64,000 bases of DNA from Undaria pinnatifida (taxonomy: Eukaryota; Sar; Phaeophyceae; Laminariales; Alariaceae), in assembly GCA_012845835.1 (NCBI GenBank), contig JABAKD010000014.1, positions 9,077,074 to 9,141,073 on the forward strand, in the 5' to 3' direction. Numbering within the stretch: position 1 is the stretch's first letter; each line of letters begins with the position of its first letter. Below are positions 1 through 11,191 of this stretch, piece by piece. A program made the position numbers and the translations under genes. The notes below the pieces were generated by a model that saw nothing but the letters and a program-made list of their open reading frames with translations, was not told the DNA's origin and made no database searches.

Positions 1-2
1 GA

Positions 3-3000
3 GTTCTTACAGCTGACTACGAGATAGAACAACGCACGCTCTTGTACCGCGATGAAATCACCCGAGCTGAAATAGAGAGCATTGTCAGGCAGAGGCACCT
101 GAGACTTCCCGTGCCAAAAGGAAAGAACGTGGGTCAGGCACTGTTTTCGAATGGTGCTGCCCGAGGTGGCCGCGGAGGTGGGCGTGGAGGTAACCGTGGA
201 GGTGGTCGCGGATCCAACCGTAACAATGTTAGGTCGCGAAACAATGAATCAGCGAATGCTGATGCTAGCCAGGGTAGCGAAGGTAGAGGCAGCCCCCCCA
301 CCCCCAAGCAGACCATCCCCCAATCAGAGTATGATAAGGTGAAGGGTAAGTGTATCCGTTGCTTGGAACCCGGGCACATGTGGTACCAGTGCAAGGCTCG
401 TGTCACCCCGGCTTCGGAGAGGACGTCTGGCGAAGGTGCACAGGAACAGAACAACAGTGGTGAGACTGTGTGCTGTCTTGCGAATGCTATGTTTAGCCGT
501 AGTGATGACTCGTGTACTGAGGAACGTAGTGAGAGCATAACAGAGAGCTTAGCTGAGAAATGGATAGCAGACAGTGGTGCTTCATTTCACATGACTCATT
601 CGGCTGACCTGTTGAGTGACGTACGACTGTGCGACGACAAGGTTAGGATCGGTGACAACCACCTGATCGACGTCGTGGGGTATGGCACGCTGACTGTAGT
701 CTTCCCCGGAGATCTAACTGTTAAACTGTTAGATGTGGCATACATGCCGGACTTGGCGTTCAATTTGTTTTCGCTAATGGCCGCGCATAAGCAGGGAGTA
801 GGATTCATGACCGAGGATGAGGGCTTGTGCATTTCTCTTTTCGATGGACGGTTGAGATTCGAGGGTGATGGATCTAGTTACTCCAACTTCGCTTGCAGGA
901 TAGAGCCAGACAACGGCTATGTGCCGTTTCCCCTATTGACACCCGACCCCGCTGAGAACCGAGGGGAGACTGGTTGCGATTTTCCCCTGGCGTTTCCCGT
1001 GCTTGCCCCCGGTAGCGCTGCTTCTGCTGAGACTGCTGTAGATATCAACATCTTCCACTGCGTGCATGGCCACTCTAACGAACTACTGCTGAGAGAGACC
1101 GCAAAGGCACTTGGTGTAGAACTGTTAGGGACGCTAAGACCCTGTACTGGCTGTTCTATGGCGAAAGGTTACCGCAAACCAATCCCCAGCAGTACTAAGT
1201 CACGCGCGCCAGAGAAGTTGGGACGGGTCCTTGTTGATCTAAGTGGCCCTAAGAGAACCCCTTCTCTGTTGGGTAAGAGGTATGTCATGCTAGTGAAGGA
1301 TGACTTCTCTCGCTACGCCTGGGTATATTTTCTGAAGCACAAATCGGATGCAGCAGACGCGTTTAGGAAGTTTTTGGCTGATGTGCGCGCCGACGGTGTC
1401 CCCTCGAAGGTTGAGATTGTAAGGTCTGACAACGGTGGGGAATTCTTTGGTGGGGAGTTTGGAGAGGTGTGCAAACAGTTTTTGCATCAAGCAGGAATTC
1501 ACCAACGCGGACAGCCCAAAGCAGAACGGTGTTGTCGAGAAAGCGCTAGGCATCATTCAGAACGCAGCGCTTGCTGCGTGCATCCAAGCCCCTATCATTT
1601 TCCCGCTCGTTCAACTACCGCCGACTGAATCCCTGTGGGCGGAAGCGGTGCACTGGTCTTGTGACGCCTTGAACCACACCGCAACCACTGCCAACCCCGG
1701 CAACAAGTCTCCACATGAGATGTGGCATGGAGCTGCCGCACCTGCCTCGCCACACCCGTTCCTTCGCCCAGCGTACTGCCGCTGGAACCGCCCGTCCAAG
1801 TCGTCACCCCGGGCCGAGAGCTGCTTTTACCTCGGGCCGGGCATCGACCACCCAAGTGACTCTTTGCGGATGCTCACGCGGGGGAACAGGGTGGTGGAGA
1901 CTCGAGATGTGACCTGGGAGGCAACGCTTGATGTGGGAGCGGTACTATCCCAGCTGCCGGAGGTACCGGAACAGGGAGGGACGCAGGGGCTAGAAGATGC
2001 GCCAGAGCTGGGAGGGACGGAGGACTTTGTCTCCGCCCCGACGACTCCACTGCCGGTTTTGGGGAGGGGAATTCCTCACCAACTCCGTGCGGTGTCCCCG
2101 ATGACGCCAGCGGTGTCTCCGATACCGCAAGCTGGCGACGAGTTTCGCGCCGAAGATGTGGAGCCGAACGATACATCAGCGGTCAGCAGCGAATTATCTG
2201 ACAGCGACTCTTCGTCTCAGGATGGAAGCGACGCGTCGGCCTCTGACGATGAAGCTCCAACCCCCACGGCGGTCCGGACTGCTGCACGCCAACTTGGAGC
2301 GCACATGTCAGGACCGGGCGATGGTGAAGAGATTCGGGAGGGACGTACGAGAGCGCAGACCAGGGCGCTCAATCGGGAAGCGGCAGCAGGACTGATTAGT
2401 GCGATCGGGCCCTGTGAAGGAGGCCGTGTGTTCCAGGCGCTACTGGCGGCGAATGAAGCGGAGTGTGAGAAGACGAAGTTGCCGGATTGCCTTGTCAAAG
2501 AGGCTGAACCGGAACCAACGTCATACACCGCAGCTCGTAAGTCGAAGCATTCGGACGTTTGGATGGACGCGATGAGATCGGAGTTTGATGGACTCGAAGC
2601 TGCTGGAACGTTTGTGGAGGTTTCTGAACTTCCCGCCAGTAACAATATCGTAGAGTCAAAGTGGCTCTTGAAGTGGAAGAGCGACGCGCACGGCATGATT
2701 GATAGAGCTAAGGCACGGTTGGTAGCTAAGGGCTATAGTCAGGTAGAGGGAGTTGACTACTTCGAGACTTTTGCCCCCACTGCCTCGACCACGTCTAACA
2801 GACTCATTGCAGCAATGGCGTGCAAGCTTGATTGGGACTTGAGACACTTGGACGTTGACCAGGCCTTTATTCAGGCAGAGTTGGATACCGAGATTTTCTT
2901 GAGACTTCCTCGCGGTTGTGGCGAGATGTCCGGTAAGGTAGTCCTACTCAACAAAGCCCTTTACGGGCTGAAGCAGAGTGGCCGCTCATGGTACAAGCTA

Positions 3001-4065
3001 CTGTCGTCAACCCTAGTAGAGTGTGGGTTTGAGCAGTGCTTGGTAGACCCGTGCGTGTTTCGACTAATGTTGAATGACGCGGTTGTGGCGATGCTGGTGG
3101 TCCACGTGGACGACATCAAGATCGCAGCGACCAAGGGGGTGACGGATTCGGTAGTAGCTGATCTCAATAAGAGATTCCCTACAAAACATCTGGGCGAGGT
3201 TACGTGGTACATGGGTAGCGAGTACAGGAGGGATCGTGAGAAGGGAACCTTGGAGATTTCACAGACTCAGTTCATCCGAAACGTTGTCGACCGTTTCGGT
3301 ATCACTAAGACCAGCCCCATCCCCGCTTCACCGTCGTTGGACCTCAGGTACGTGAGTGATGAGGAACCTGTGGTGGACGCGAATTTCCGTGAAATTGTGG
3401 GGAGTTTGATGTGGATTGCGAACCAGACGAGACCTGACATCTCAAACGCAGTGCGAGCGATTGCGCGGTTCTCGCACGATCCTAAGGAAGTACACGTGAA
3501 GGCTGCTAGGAAGGTTCTCGAGTACTTGAGCGCTACAGCCCACTTGGGCTTGACTTTCAGGAAAGAGAGTAAGTTGGGGGATGTACAGTTGGAATACGAC
3601 CTAGAGACGTACGTAGACGCAGACTACGCCCACAAGGCCGAGGACAGGCGTTCGGTATCTGGTGTAGCTGTTTGCTGCGGAGGAACGCTCGTATCTTGGT
3701 TTTCTAGGACGCAGAAATGCGTTACGCTCTCCACCACTGAGGCCGAGTACGTAGCGATGGCCGACGGGGTGAAGGAGGCCCTGTACGTGCGAGGAGTCTT
3801 GGTTTTCTTGATGCCTAGTCTTGGATCGCCGAGCATTGGAGTGTTTGAAGACAACAAAGGGGCGATTGACTTGGCCAAAAACCCACTGAGTTCGTCAAAC
3901 AGCAAGCACATCGATGTGAGGTACCACTTCCTGCGCGAGTTGGTGGGAAAAGGAGATTTATGCGTCAAGTACTTAAGGACGGAGGATCAACATGCGGACA
4001 TTCTCACCAAGGCGATTGCTCGGGAGAGTTTTGAGAAACACCGTGACTTTTTGTTGGGGATATAA
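3..4065 (+). pseudogene. Ty1/copia gag-pol polyprotein, 5' partial, frameshifted
   Basis: Polyprotein of a copia-type LTR retrotransposon; the frame is open to the window edge, so the gag start lies upstream. Order seen: an RG-rich gag tail, a C-X2-C-X4-H-X4-C zinc knuckle (nt 351-392), a protease DSG (nt 570-578), the HHCC region (about nt 1048-1170), integrase core with LVDLSGP, SDNGGEF and the glutamate of QNGVVEKAL, then reverse transcriptase (VHVDD near nt 3105) and RNase H (YVDADYAH near 3613, STTEAEY near 3733, EDNKGAIDLA near 3847). The protease-integrase-RT-RNase H order is what defines copia rather than gypsy. The frame changes at a run of five T (1479-1483) inside the integrase core, between the second Asp and the Glu. 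The first frame stops at 1628 and the rest continues in another frame to 4065. Otherwise nearly intact, so a young copy. Confidence 0.95.
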
Positions 4066-4134
4066 GTTTTCCGTCGTAAATTGCTTTTGGGAGTTGCCAG
4101 CGTTGTTGGAGGCTTGTTAGTTGATCCAGCGCCA

Positions 4135-4141
4135 GGGAGGG
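4135..4141 (+). other. Polypurine tract of the copia element
   Basis: A GGGAGGG run lies directly before the first TG of the 3' LTR and after the pol stop. This is the expected place and composition for the plus-strand primer. Confidence 0.55.
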
Positions 4142-4571
4142 TGTTCGATATAGCTTGTCTCAACGAACAAAGTAGGAACAACAATGGTCACGAAGGATCG
4201 TCCGACGGGGTATTGTCGGATTACCCGACGGTGCATTGCGGAATATTATAGCATGGGAAGGACACGTGGAATAGTCCCGAAGGTCCTTGTAGACTGCTCC
4301 TGGAACCAATCTAGGAACACGTGGAAATATGAGAATGTAGCACCTGTAGTATTTGGGAATTTGGGGCGTTGAGAATATTGCCTGGTGTGGAGCGAGATGG
4401 CTTCGCCCACTCGCCTCACTCCATCGCTTTCCCTCTTATCAGCATCCGGGACCAGCTAATAAAGACATCTATATACCATCTTCTTCACACTGTGTGTTGC
4501 AGTGAAGCTCGCGCCCTGAGACTGGGCTGCTGGGAGCACATTATTCTTCGCATAACCGATTTAATCCAACA
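4142..4571 (+). repeat. 3' LTR of the copia element
   Basis: A 430-bp segment beginning TGTT and ending AACA, the usual TG...CA inverted LTR ends. It starts directly after a polypurine run and lies 77 bp after the pol stop. It holds an AATAAA-like signal near 4456. The 5' LTR is outside the window, so identity between LTRs and the target duplication cannot be checked. Confidence 0.7.
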
Positions 4572-4870
4572 GGGGGGATTGGAGCTACGGCATGAATGGC
4601 TAGAATATATAATGAGGTGATATCAACTGCCTGGTAATGTTTAGGACTCTGGCATATATTTTGATATTAGGTGCGGTGTTTGGCCAGGAGGGAGAGGGGG
4701 GGGGGGATAGATGGGGGGGGTGGGGGGGGGGATGAATTGGAGCTACGGCATGGATGGCTAGAAAGATAATGAGGTGATATCAGCTGCCGGGTAGCCTTTC
4801 TTACTCTGGCAGAATTTGATTTTAGGTGGGGCGTTTGAAAAAGAGGGATCGGGGGGGGGGGGGGGAGAAC
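4572..4870. repeat. Two-copy tandem duplication next to the LTR
   Basis: A block starting GATTGGAGCTACGGCATG at 4577 recurs at 4734 with the same order of segments (ATAATGAGGTGATATCA, then ACTCTGGCA). The copies are separated by G-runs. No gene is seen. Confidence 0.6.
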
Positions 4871-5087
4871 AGCTCAATATGTGCGCGGAAACTATAAATC
4901 CTTCAAGGGGACAAACCTGACGATAGAGGTGCGTTGTATATAAAGTAGATGCGGCAAAATTAGTGGCAGCCGCTCGGTTGTAGACGCGTTGTAAAGCACA
5001 AGCGGCAGTATTCGTGGCAGCCCCTTACCCTTATAGAATAGTGCCGCGGTCCAGACAAGCCGTGCCGAAAAGGTACACCTGCTGCGG

Positions 5088-5488
5088 TAGACGTACACCC
5101 TTTTTTTTCCGCCAAAAAAGGCGCACTTCCTGGGCTAGGGTAGAGGCACACCCTTTATTTTTCTGCTACAAAGGTACACCTGCTAAGGTAGAGGTACACC
5201 CTTTTTTCTGCCCAAATGTACATCTTGGCTAGAGCAAAGATACACTCTTTCTTTTTCTGCTAAAAAGGTGCACCTGCAAGGCTAAGAGGGCAGAGGTGCT
5301 CACCCACCCTCTCTTTTTCTGGCACAACGGTACACATCAGATCTGCTACGCTAGAGGTACACCCTTCTTTTTCTGGTAAAAAGATACACCTGCTACAGTA
5401 CAGTAGACTAGAGGTACGCCCTTTCTTTTTCTGGCGAAAAGGTACACCTACTAGGGTAGAGGTACACCCTTTCTTTTTGGAGGGCTGG
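5088..5488. repeat. Minisatellite of about 45-60 bp units
   Basis: At least seven imperfect units of the pattern GGTACACCTGCT...GGTAGAGGTACACCCTTT. Short frames in it are by-products of the repeat. Confidence 0.8.
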
Positions 5489-6571
5489 CTCGTAACCACT
5501 TGATTGAGTGGCTCCATGATTCACACGTACTTCCTTTGAGGAAGCCGAAAATGCAACGCAATGTGACCAAAAAAGAGGGAAAACACGGCCTCCACGCACA
5601 ACAAAAAATGAAAACTACGTAGCCTACTATTAATTAAAAACGAACGACCGGTTTTGTGTTGTAGAACGCAGCTAGCTTGCAAAAAGATGAGTATTGACCC
5701 CGAGTTGTTCGTCGAACTCATAGCTGGCTAGCGTGTTTGTTGCTAGAACAACTTTTATAAAATATACTTCGAAGTATTCAGGTTCGCTGCAATTGACAAC
5801 ACTCGCATGTATGTGACATTCCGGCTGCTAGCGCAACGCGGGTGTGACACTAATAATCCCGTGGCAGCCCGGCACCTGCACTGCTACTACTTTTTGGGGG
5901 GGTCAAGCGCTTTCTGACCCGATTGATGAACGCCCCCCAAGCAAGTGAAAAACTATTATTTATTGTTATTGGTTGGTGAGTTGCTATCTATCCGGGGGCT
6001 CTGCGGAAATCATGAAGCTGCTTCTCTAGACTGCTACCAGTGCTACGGCTAAGAAAGTGAGTAACTCTCACCTCCGAGGACCCTGCTCAATACAGGTAGG
6101 CGGACCTGCAGGGGGCGCACTCTATGTCCCCAAGCAACCCAATAACTTGATGTTTATGTGTGATAATTGTAAGTTAAAGGTATGTTTGTTTCAGGACACT
6201 ATATTGTTTTTGTTGATAGCGCGTTGAAAAGTTGGTCGAGTTTGCGCGAACGAATGCCTTGGAAGGGTGAGAATATCCAGCTAGCTCTCTTCAATGCTAC
6301 GGCAGGGGGGAGGGTACCCCCTTTTGGGGGGGGCACTTTTTTTTCAGTGGCTCCGTGACACTCGCGTGTGAGTGACCCTCCCCCCCCTTGTTCCTTGCGG
6401 TCACACAACAGGCTTTCTTTCTTTCTTTCTTTCTTTCTTGCTGCTTAACACTCTCGATATTAATTCTAAACGGGATCTGGTTGGCTAGTATGCTGCAACA
6501 AAAACATCACCGACCGTGTTTTTTTTTGGGTGTAAGGTACAAAGCCAGTCGCCCGAGCATGATAGTATGAT
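5489..6571. other. Gene-free stretch
   Basis: No coding segment recognised. It holds a block at 5985-6140 (R8) that recurs inverted at 9285-9425, and a (TTTC)n microsatellite at about 6414-6438. Confidence 0.5.
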
Positions 6572-7042
6572 AGATTAAGGCTACGGTAGGGGGGTACCCC
6601 CAACTTTCACTACCGGTTCAACGCCAAAAAAGGGTATACCTCTGATCAAGGCTACGGTAGGGGGGTAACCCCAATTTTCACTCCCGTTCAACGCCAAAAA
6701 AGGGTATACCTCTGATCAAAGCTACGGTAGGGGGGTACCCCTAATTTTCACTCCCGGTTCAAAGCCAAAATAGGGTATACCTTAATATAATTATAATAAA
6801 GTATGCCTTTTTTCGGCTGTTATAATACCCTTTTGTGGTTTTGACCCGCCCGGGAGTGAAAATTGGGGGTACCCCCCTACCGTAGCCTTGATCAGAGGTA
6901 TACCCTTTTTTGGCGTTGAACCGGTAGTGAAAGTTGGGGGTACCCCCCTACCGTAGCCTTGATCGATAGTATAATAGTATGATAGCTCAGATTCGGTAGT
7001 GAAAATTACGGGTACTCCAATACCGTAGCCTTGATCGAGCTC
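6572..7042. repeat. Fold-back element built from ~76-bp tandem units
   Basis: Three direct units (starting near 6575, 6652 and 6718), each with GGCTACGGTAGGGGGGTA, CCGGTTCAACGCC and GGGTATACCT. These are followed by an AT-rich centre (about 6781-6835) and then inverted copies of the same unit (6836-6965), with a decayed unit at 6996-7042. The outer ATGATAGTATGATAG blocks are also inverted. The single strand would form a hairpin of about 200 bp per arm. No coding sequence. Confidence 0.85.
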
Positions 7043-7244
7043 AGAAAATTCTCAGAATTCGCTGCACCCCCCAACTACTACTGCGTGGAATGACTCATCC
7101 TCATCATCATCATCACCAAACCCGCGGCCTAGAGGCACGACAAATCTGTTCAGAGGTGTTGCAGCGCAAGCATGGGCACTCCGACGAATGTTTTCGGGTT
7201 TACAGGAGGAGCTTCGTCTTTCAGTACACACATGCATGTATGTG

Positions 7245-7505
7245 TGATTTGCGAAGAAGTGCTACGGAGTCGTTCTGTACCCGGTTCTCCCCCAACTTCT
7301 CTTTCACGAAAACGCGGGTTTTGAAACCAGCTCCTGGCCGTACCTCCTGAAATGCGGTGCCCCTTGCCACCCCGCCGTCATCTCGTTCGATGGTCCCTTG
7401 CAAATCAGAAAATATATGAAGACATTGTTTTCATAGCATGCGTCCTCGTGCCGATCGACCATGAAACGTTCATTGAGTAAAACTGCTAGTTTTTTGGGGG
7501 GGCTA
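7245..7505 (+). repeat. R9 dispersed block, copy 1
   Basis: About 260 bp shared in the same orientation with 8645-8890. Both contain GAGTCGTTCT, AAACCAGCTCC, CGGTGCCCCT and CATGAAACGTTC, and end in a T/G run. No protein recognised. Confidence 0.65.
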
Positions 7506-7631
7506 TATCGTAGAATGAGTCCACGTACAGCAGTGTAGAGGGTACCTCTATATCATGGCCTCGCATCGAAACCGTTACCGCAAAAAAAAAAACGAAACGT
7601 GCACGTGCGAGCGGTATGAAGCCACGCTCAC

Positions 7632-7832
7632 TGCTGCAAGTTCTCCAACCACGTTTCAACAAAAGACTCACCCACCTCAATCAACAAGATCTCAAGATGT
7701 TTTAACCGTTTCAACAAATCCAAAACCATCCACATGCAAGTTCTCCAACCACTTTTCAGCAGAAGAATCACCCACCTTAACAAGATCTCAGATATGTTTC
7801 AACCGTCTCAACAAATCCAAAACCATCTATGC
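7632..7832 (+). repeat. Two-copy ~99-bp tandem duplication
   Basis: GCAAGTTCTCCAACCAC occurs at about 7635 and 7736. Each copy is followed by the same order of CACCCACCT, AACAAGATCTCA and CAACAAATCCAAAACCATC. CA-rich, with no convincing gene. Confidence 0.65.
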
Positions 7833-8004
7833 GCTGTTTTAATCACCTCTACGCGGTCGGCGCCAAAATTATACCCCCCACTGTGGGAGGGGTGTGGCTA
7901 AACTGCGGTACGGGTCGTAGCTAAGCTTTCTGTTGAGAAGGGCCGAATCTCATGCAAACTTGACCATTTTTCCTCATGTATCCTCCGGCGGATGAACGCG
8001 TGCT

Positions 8005-8330
8005 ACGATAGAGTTATTAAGGTATACCGTTTTTTGGCTAAAGGCATGTTCTGAATGGCGGGACTCCTTGACCCAAAATCGTCGGAATGCTATCAATTAC
8101 CACTTTAGGCTACCATAGAGGTATTAAGGTACACCGCTTTTTGGCTATTTTGTTGTCTGAATGACGGGGCTCCTTATTTTTTATCCTCAAATCGTCGGAA
8201 TGCCATTAACATTTTATGCTACCACACAACTTGTAGAGGTATTAAGGTGTACCTTTTTTTGGCTAAAGGCATGTTCTGAATGACCGGGGGGGGGGGGGGG
8301 TAGCCTAAAGTCGTCGGAATGCCAATGTTT
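8005..8330. repeat. ~105-bp tandem repeat, three copies
   Basis: Three units with GAGGTATTAAGGT(A/G)(C/T)ACC, TTTTTTGGCTA, TGTTCTGAATG and TCGTCGGAATGC. The last unit is interrupted by a G-run. Confidence 0.8.
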
Positions 8331-8393
8331 TCACGCCATAAAAGTGTTTTTGGTGCCTAGACCTTTGATTGAGTCTGTTGTTAGAACCGAAAG

Positions 8394-8536
8394 ACGCGCC
8401 AGCTAGCGCTGGATTGCGAAGGCAATTGAGTTAAATCGACACACGACGTGTATGGAAATACGTGGAAGTGTGGTGAGCTTAAGCTTTATTTTTCCCCCAT
8501 CCGCCGGAGGATAGAAGAGAAGAAAAAAAAAAATCT
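8394..8536 (+). repeat. SINE3 copy (5' truncated or diverged)
   Basis: Matches the family at 45204-45409 from CGCCAGCTAGCG through TTAAATCGACACACGACG to CATCCGCCGGAGGAT, then ends in an A-rich tail. The upstream part differs from the longer copies. Confidence 0.75.
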
Positions 8537-8644
8537 ATCCGCCAAGTTGCAATAATTTCAGTTTACTCAAAAAACAAAAATGAGTCGTCATGCGCGGGGT
8601 GTACAATATAGACTAGCTCTTTAAAGTAAGAATCGCCAGAAAAA

Positions 8645-8890
8645 ATTATGCGTGCAGAGTCGTTCTACTTTTCTTTAATGAAATGGCCGGTTTCAAAACC
8701 AGCTCCCCGGTCGTATATCCTGAAATACGGTGCCCCTCGACACCCCGACGTCATCGATCGATAGACCTTTGCACACAAGAAAATGTATGGATACCGTTTT
8801 TTCTAAAATATCCTTCCTTGTTGTGCCGAGCAGCCATGAAACGTTCGTTAAACAAAATCGCTGGGTTTTTTTTTGGGGGGGGGGGGGTAT
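8645..8890 (+). repeat. R9 dispersed block, copy 2
   Basis: Second copy of the 7245-7505 block, ending in T and G runs near 8870-8886. Confidence 0.65.
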
Positions 8891-9284
8891 CGTAGAATCA
8901 GTCTGTGCGCACCTCTATCGCGAAAAATAAAGCCTAAGCTCTCACCACCTTCATGCATAGACTACATGTCGCATGCCAATTTAACTGAACTAAGCGTGTT
9001 CGCAATCTAGCGTAACTAGCTGGCGGATCATGCTTTAGAACGCAAGAAAAAACAGGAGTGAAAACGATGAACAAATCGCATGTTGCAATAGGTATGAAGT
9101 ATGTATAGACTATTGTCTAGACTAATAGCATTGTTGGTAACAACACACTGTTAATAGCGGTTCCCCAAATGATAATGGGTAGGGTCCTAAGCTGAGGAGG
9201 CGTGTTAGTAAAAAAAAAAGTATTTCTTGGCCAAAAAGTACTAGAGTAATACCAGGTACCTCTCTATCGAAGCTCTTTGTAAGG

Positions 9285-9425
9285 TTATAGGTGGGGACAC
9301 AGAGTGCCCCCTGCAGGTCCGCCAATTGAGCGGGTCTTCGGAGAGTACTCACTTTCTTTTCCTTCGTAGAGACGTAGCTTTATTCGATTCCACCAGAGCC
9401 CCCCGGATAGCTTCTGAGATCGGAT
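9285..9425 (-). repeat. R8 dispersed block, inverted copy
   Basis: Reverse complement of 5985-6140. Both carry ATCCGGGGG, AAAGAAAGTGAGTA, CGGACCTGCAGGGGGC and TGTCCCCA in the same order. Confidence 0.6.
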
Positions 9426-10189
9426 GCACCCCCGAATATAAAACGCCAACTTTATCATACGAAACCCATCCAAATGATCTCAAATTCGGATAATTACATG
9501 CCTTTCGAGGCCGTATCTTGACAAGATGTCGAGGGCCCGAAGAGGGCCCCGCGGAGATGATTACTACAGCAGGGGGTCAGTTTCGGGGGATTCAATTGCG
9601 GTAGCTCGGAATCACTCGCGCGAGTGACCCACTTATTAGTTTGCGGTCTTAGGCCTTCGTGTGTCTCTGTGTGTTTTTGCGTGAACGTTATAATCGCATA
9701 GATAGATAGTTGCTATGCTGCGGCGCCAGGCAAATCGCCTAAAGGCATTATTAGTTCAAGAACGTGAGGTGCAGGACGTGAAATTTGCGATAAATATTTC
9801 GAGTTTTATGCTAATTATGCCAAGAGGTTAAAAATTAAACCTACGTTAAGATCTTAACATTTGCGTTAACAAAAACCAAGGAGGAGCAAAGAATAGCAAA
9901 AAAACAAAAGCAAAAGGTGTCGTGGGTCTTCGTGGATGCCCTCAGAAAAAAGGAGTTCGTTGGAGAGCCATTCGCGAAAATGGAGCCCTCAATCCTGGCC
10001 GTGAAGAAGGAGGCACCCCGCCCCACCGTGCCCTTCATCCGAGAGTTTTTCTTGATAGTGTGTCGTGTAGGGCAAGGAGAGAGAGCCTTTCCCACGCTTT
10101 CGGTGGGGTGGGGTGGTGTGGTGTCGTGTGGTGAAGGACGCACGCTACACGATAGAGGTGCACGTTTTTTCTGGGGTTCCTCACTTTCA
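9426..10189. other. Gene-free stretch
   Basis: A frame of 107 codons starts at 9917 on the plus strand and is overlapped by one of 121 codons on the minus strand. Neither shows splice signals or a family motif. I see nothing else to annotate. Confidence 0.4.
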
Positions 10190-10440
10190 GATCTTAACGC
10201 CTTCACAACTGGAAACCCTTTTGCGGATAAATTTACTTGAAGCTAGTGTAGGGAAGGCTAGTATAGGGAAGGATTTTTGGGGCTCTAAACGGGTTAACAT
10301 CGCTCCAAAAAACCGATTTAGCAGCAAAGGAAATGGCTTCGCACCGGATGAACATATCCCATGGCCTGGGGGTTCAACCAGAATCATTCAAAAAAAAAGA
10401 AACGGCGCATTTCCCACCATTTGGGGTCACGTAGCTCCGC
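10190..10440 (+). repeat. R5 dispersed repeat with downstream spacer
   Basis: Matches the R5 core (ACAACTGGAAACCC...GGGGCTCTAAA..GGGTTAA), followed by a GATGAACATATCCCATGGCCTGG segment like the tandem units at 19.75-20.4 kb. Other R5 copies are at 19670, 48641 (inverted) and 59231. Confidence 0.65.
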
Positions 10441-11104
10441 CATTTTCGTAAATCATTTCAGGCGAAGAGTGCTACCTCTCTACCGTTGCACGCGCCAGAG
10501 GGATTGGTGGAGGGGGTCACCATAGACCCCGCTCGGGGTCGGCACACCCGTCTCACTGTGCACCGAACGTTAAGGTTGCAACGGAAGATTTTCAGATAGG
10601 TTTATCCCGCTCGCTGCATATTCCAAAGAGTACCTGTGCGGCGACGGTCGTTCTACGCACACATCACAAACACAAACCGTCTCCCAAACAACTGCGGCAA
10701 GCTTTTTTCAACCACCTCTCGACTGCTTCAACAAAACTAACGTTCGCAAGACCACGCCCACTGCTCCAAAAACTTGCATCATTTCAACCATCGTAGCTGC
10801 TTCAACCATTCGCCACAGCAACACCATTGTGTTTTGCAACCGAGAGAGCGTTGTCCCATGAAACAGATAGACGTCGAAAGTGTGGCGAGCTTAACCTACA
10901 GTATCACGCCGAATGATAAAACAAAAAAACAAAAAAATAAATAAATAAAAATCACAGCGCCTCAACTACTTGAATCCTCTACTCAACTGCTCCAACCACT
11001 TCACTTCAACTACAATAAAACGGTCAACCATTTTCAACGTACTTAGCTACTACAACTGATGCCACTGCCGTGTGCTGCTGCAGGCCGTGAACAGCAAAAA
11101 GTGC
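10441..11104. other. 3' flank of Gemin2, no gene seen
   Basis: CAA/CCA-rich sequence with A-runs near 10920-10950. No exon or repeat family recognised apart from short CAACCACTTCA iterations. Confidence 0.4.
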
Positions 11105-11191
11105 CTACGACGCCTCGGCTTGCTGGAAGAATTTTCCCGCTATGGCGGTAATGACGTTGAGAGCAGGCAGGTTCTCGTCCTGCGGAGACTC
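11105..11191 (-). CDS. GEMIN2: Gemin2 last exon
   Basis: Acceptor TTTGTTTGCAG lies directly before the exon. The 28 codons include LPALNVITAIAGKFFQ and end in TAG at 11107-11105. The ALN-x-hydrophobic-KFF pattern is the conserved end helix of Gemin2, which in most species lies close to the C-terminus, as here. 87 nt, starts in phase 0. Confidence 0.8.
   Translation of the reverse strand, partial: ESPQDENLPALNVITAIAGKFFQQAEAS

Noticed and set aside
1435-1628. Programmed frameshift between copia frames
   Set aside because: Copia gag-pol is normally one frame, and this break lies inside the integrase core, where a programmed shift would be pointless.
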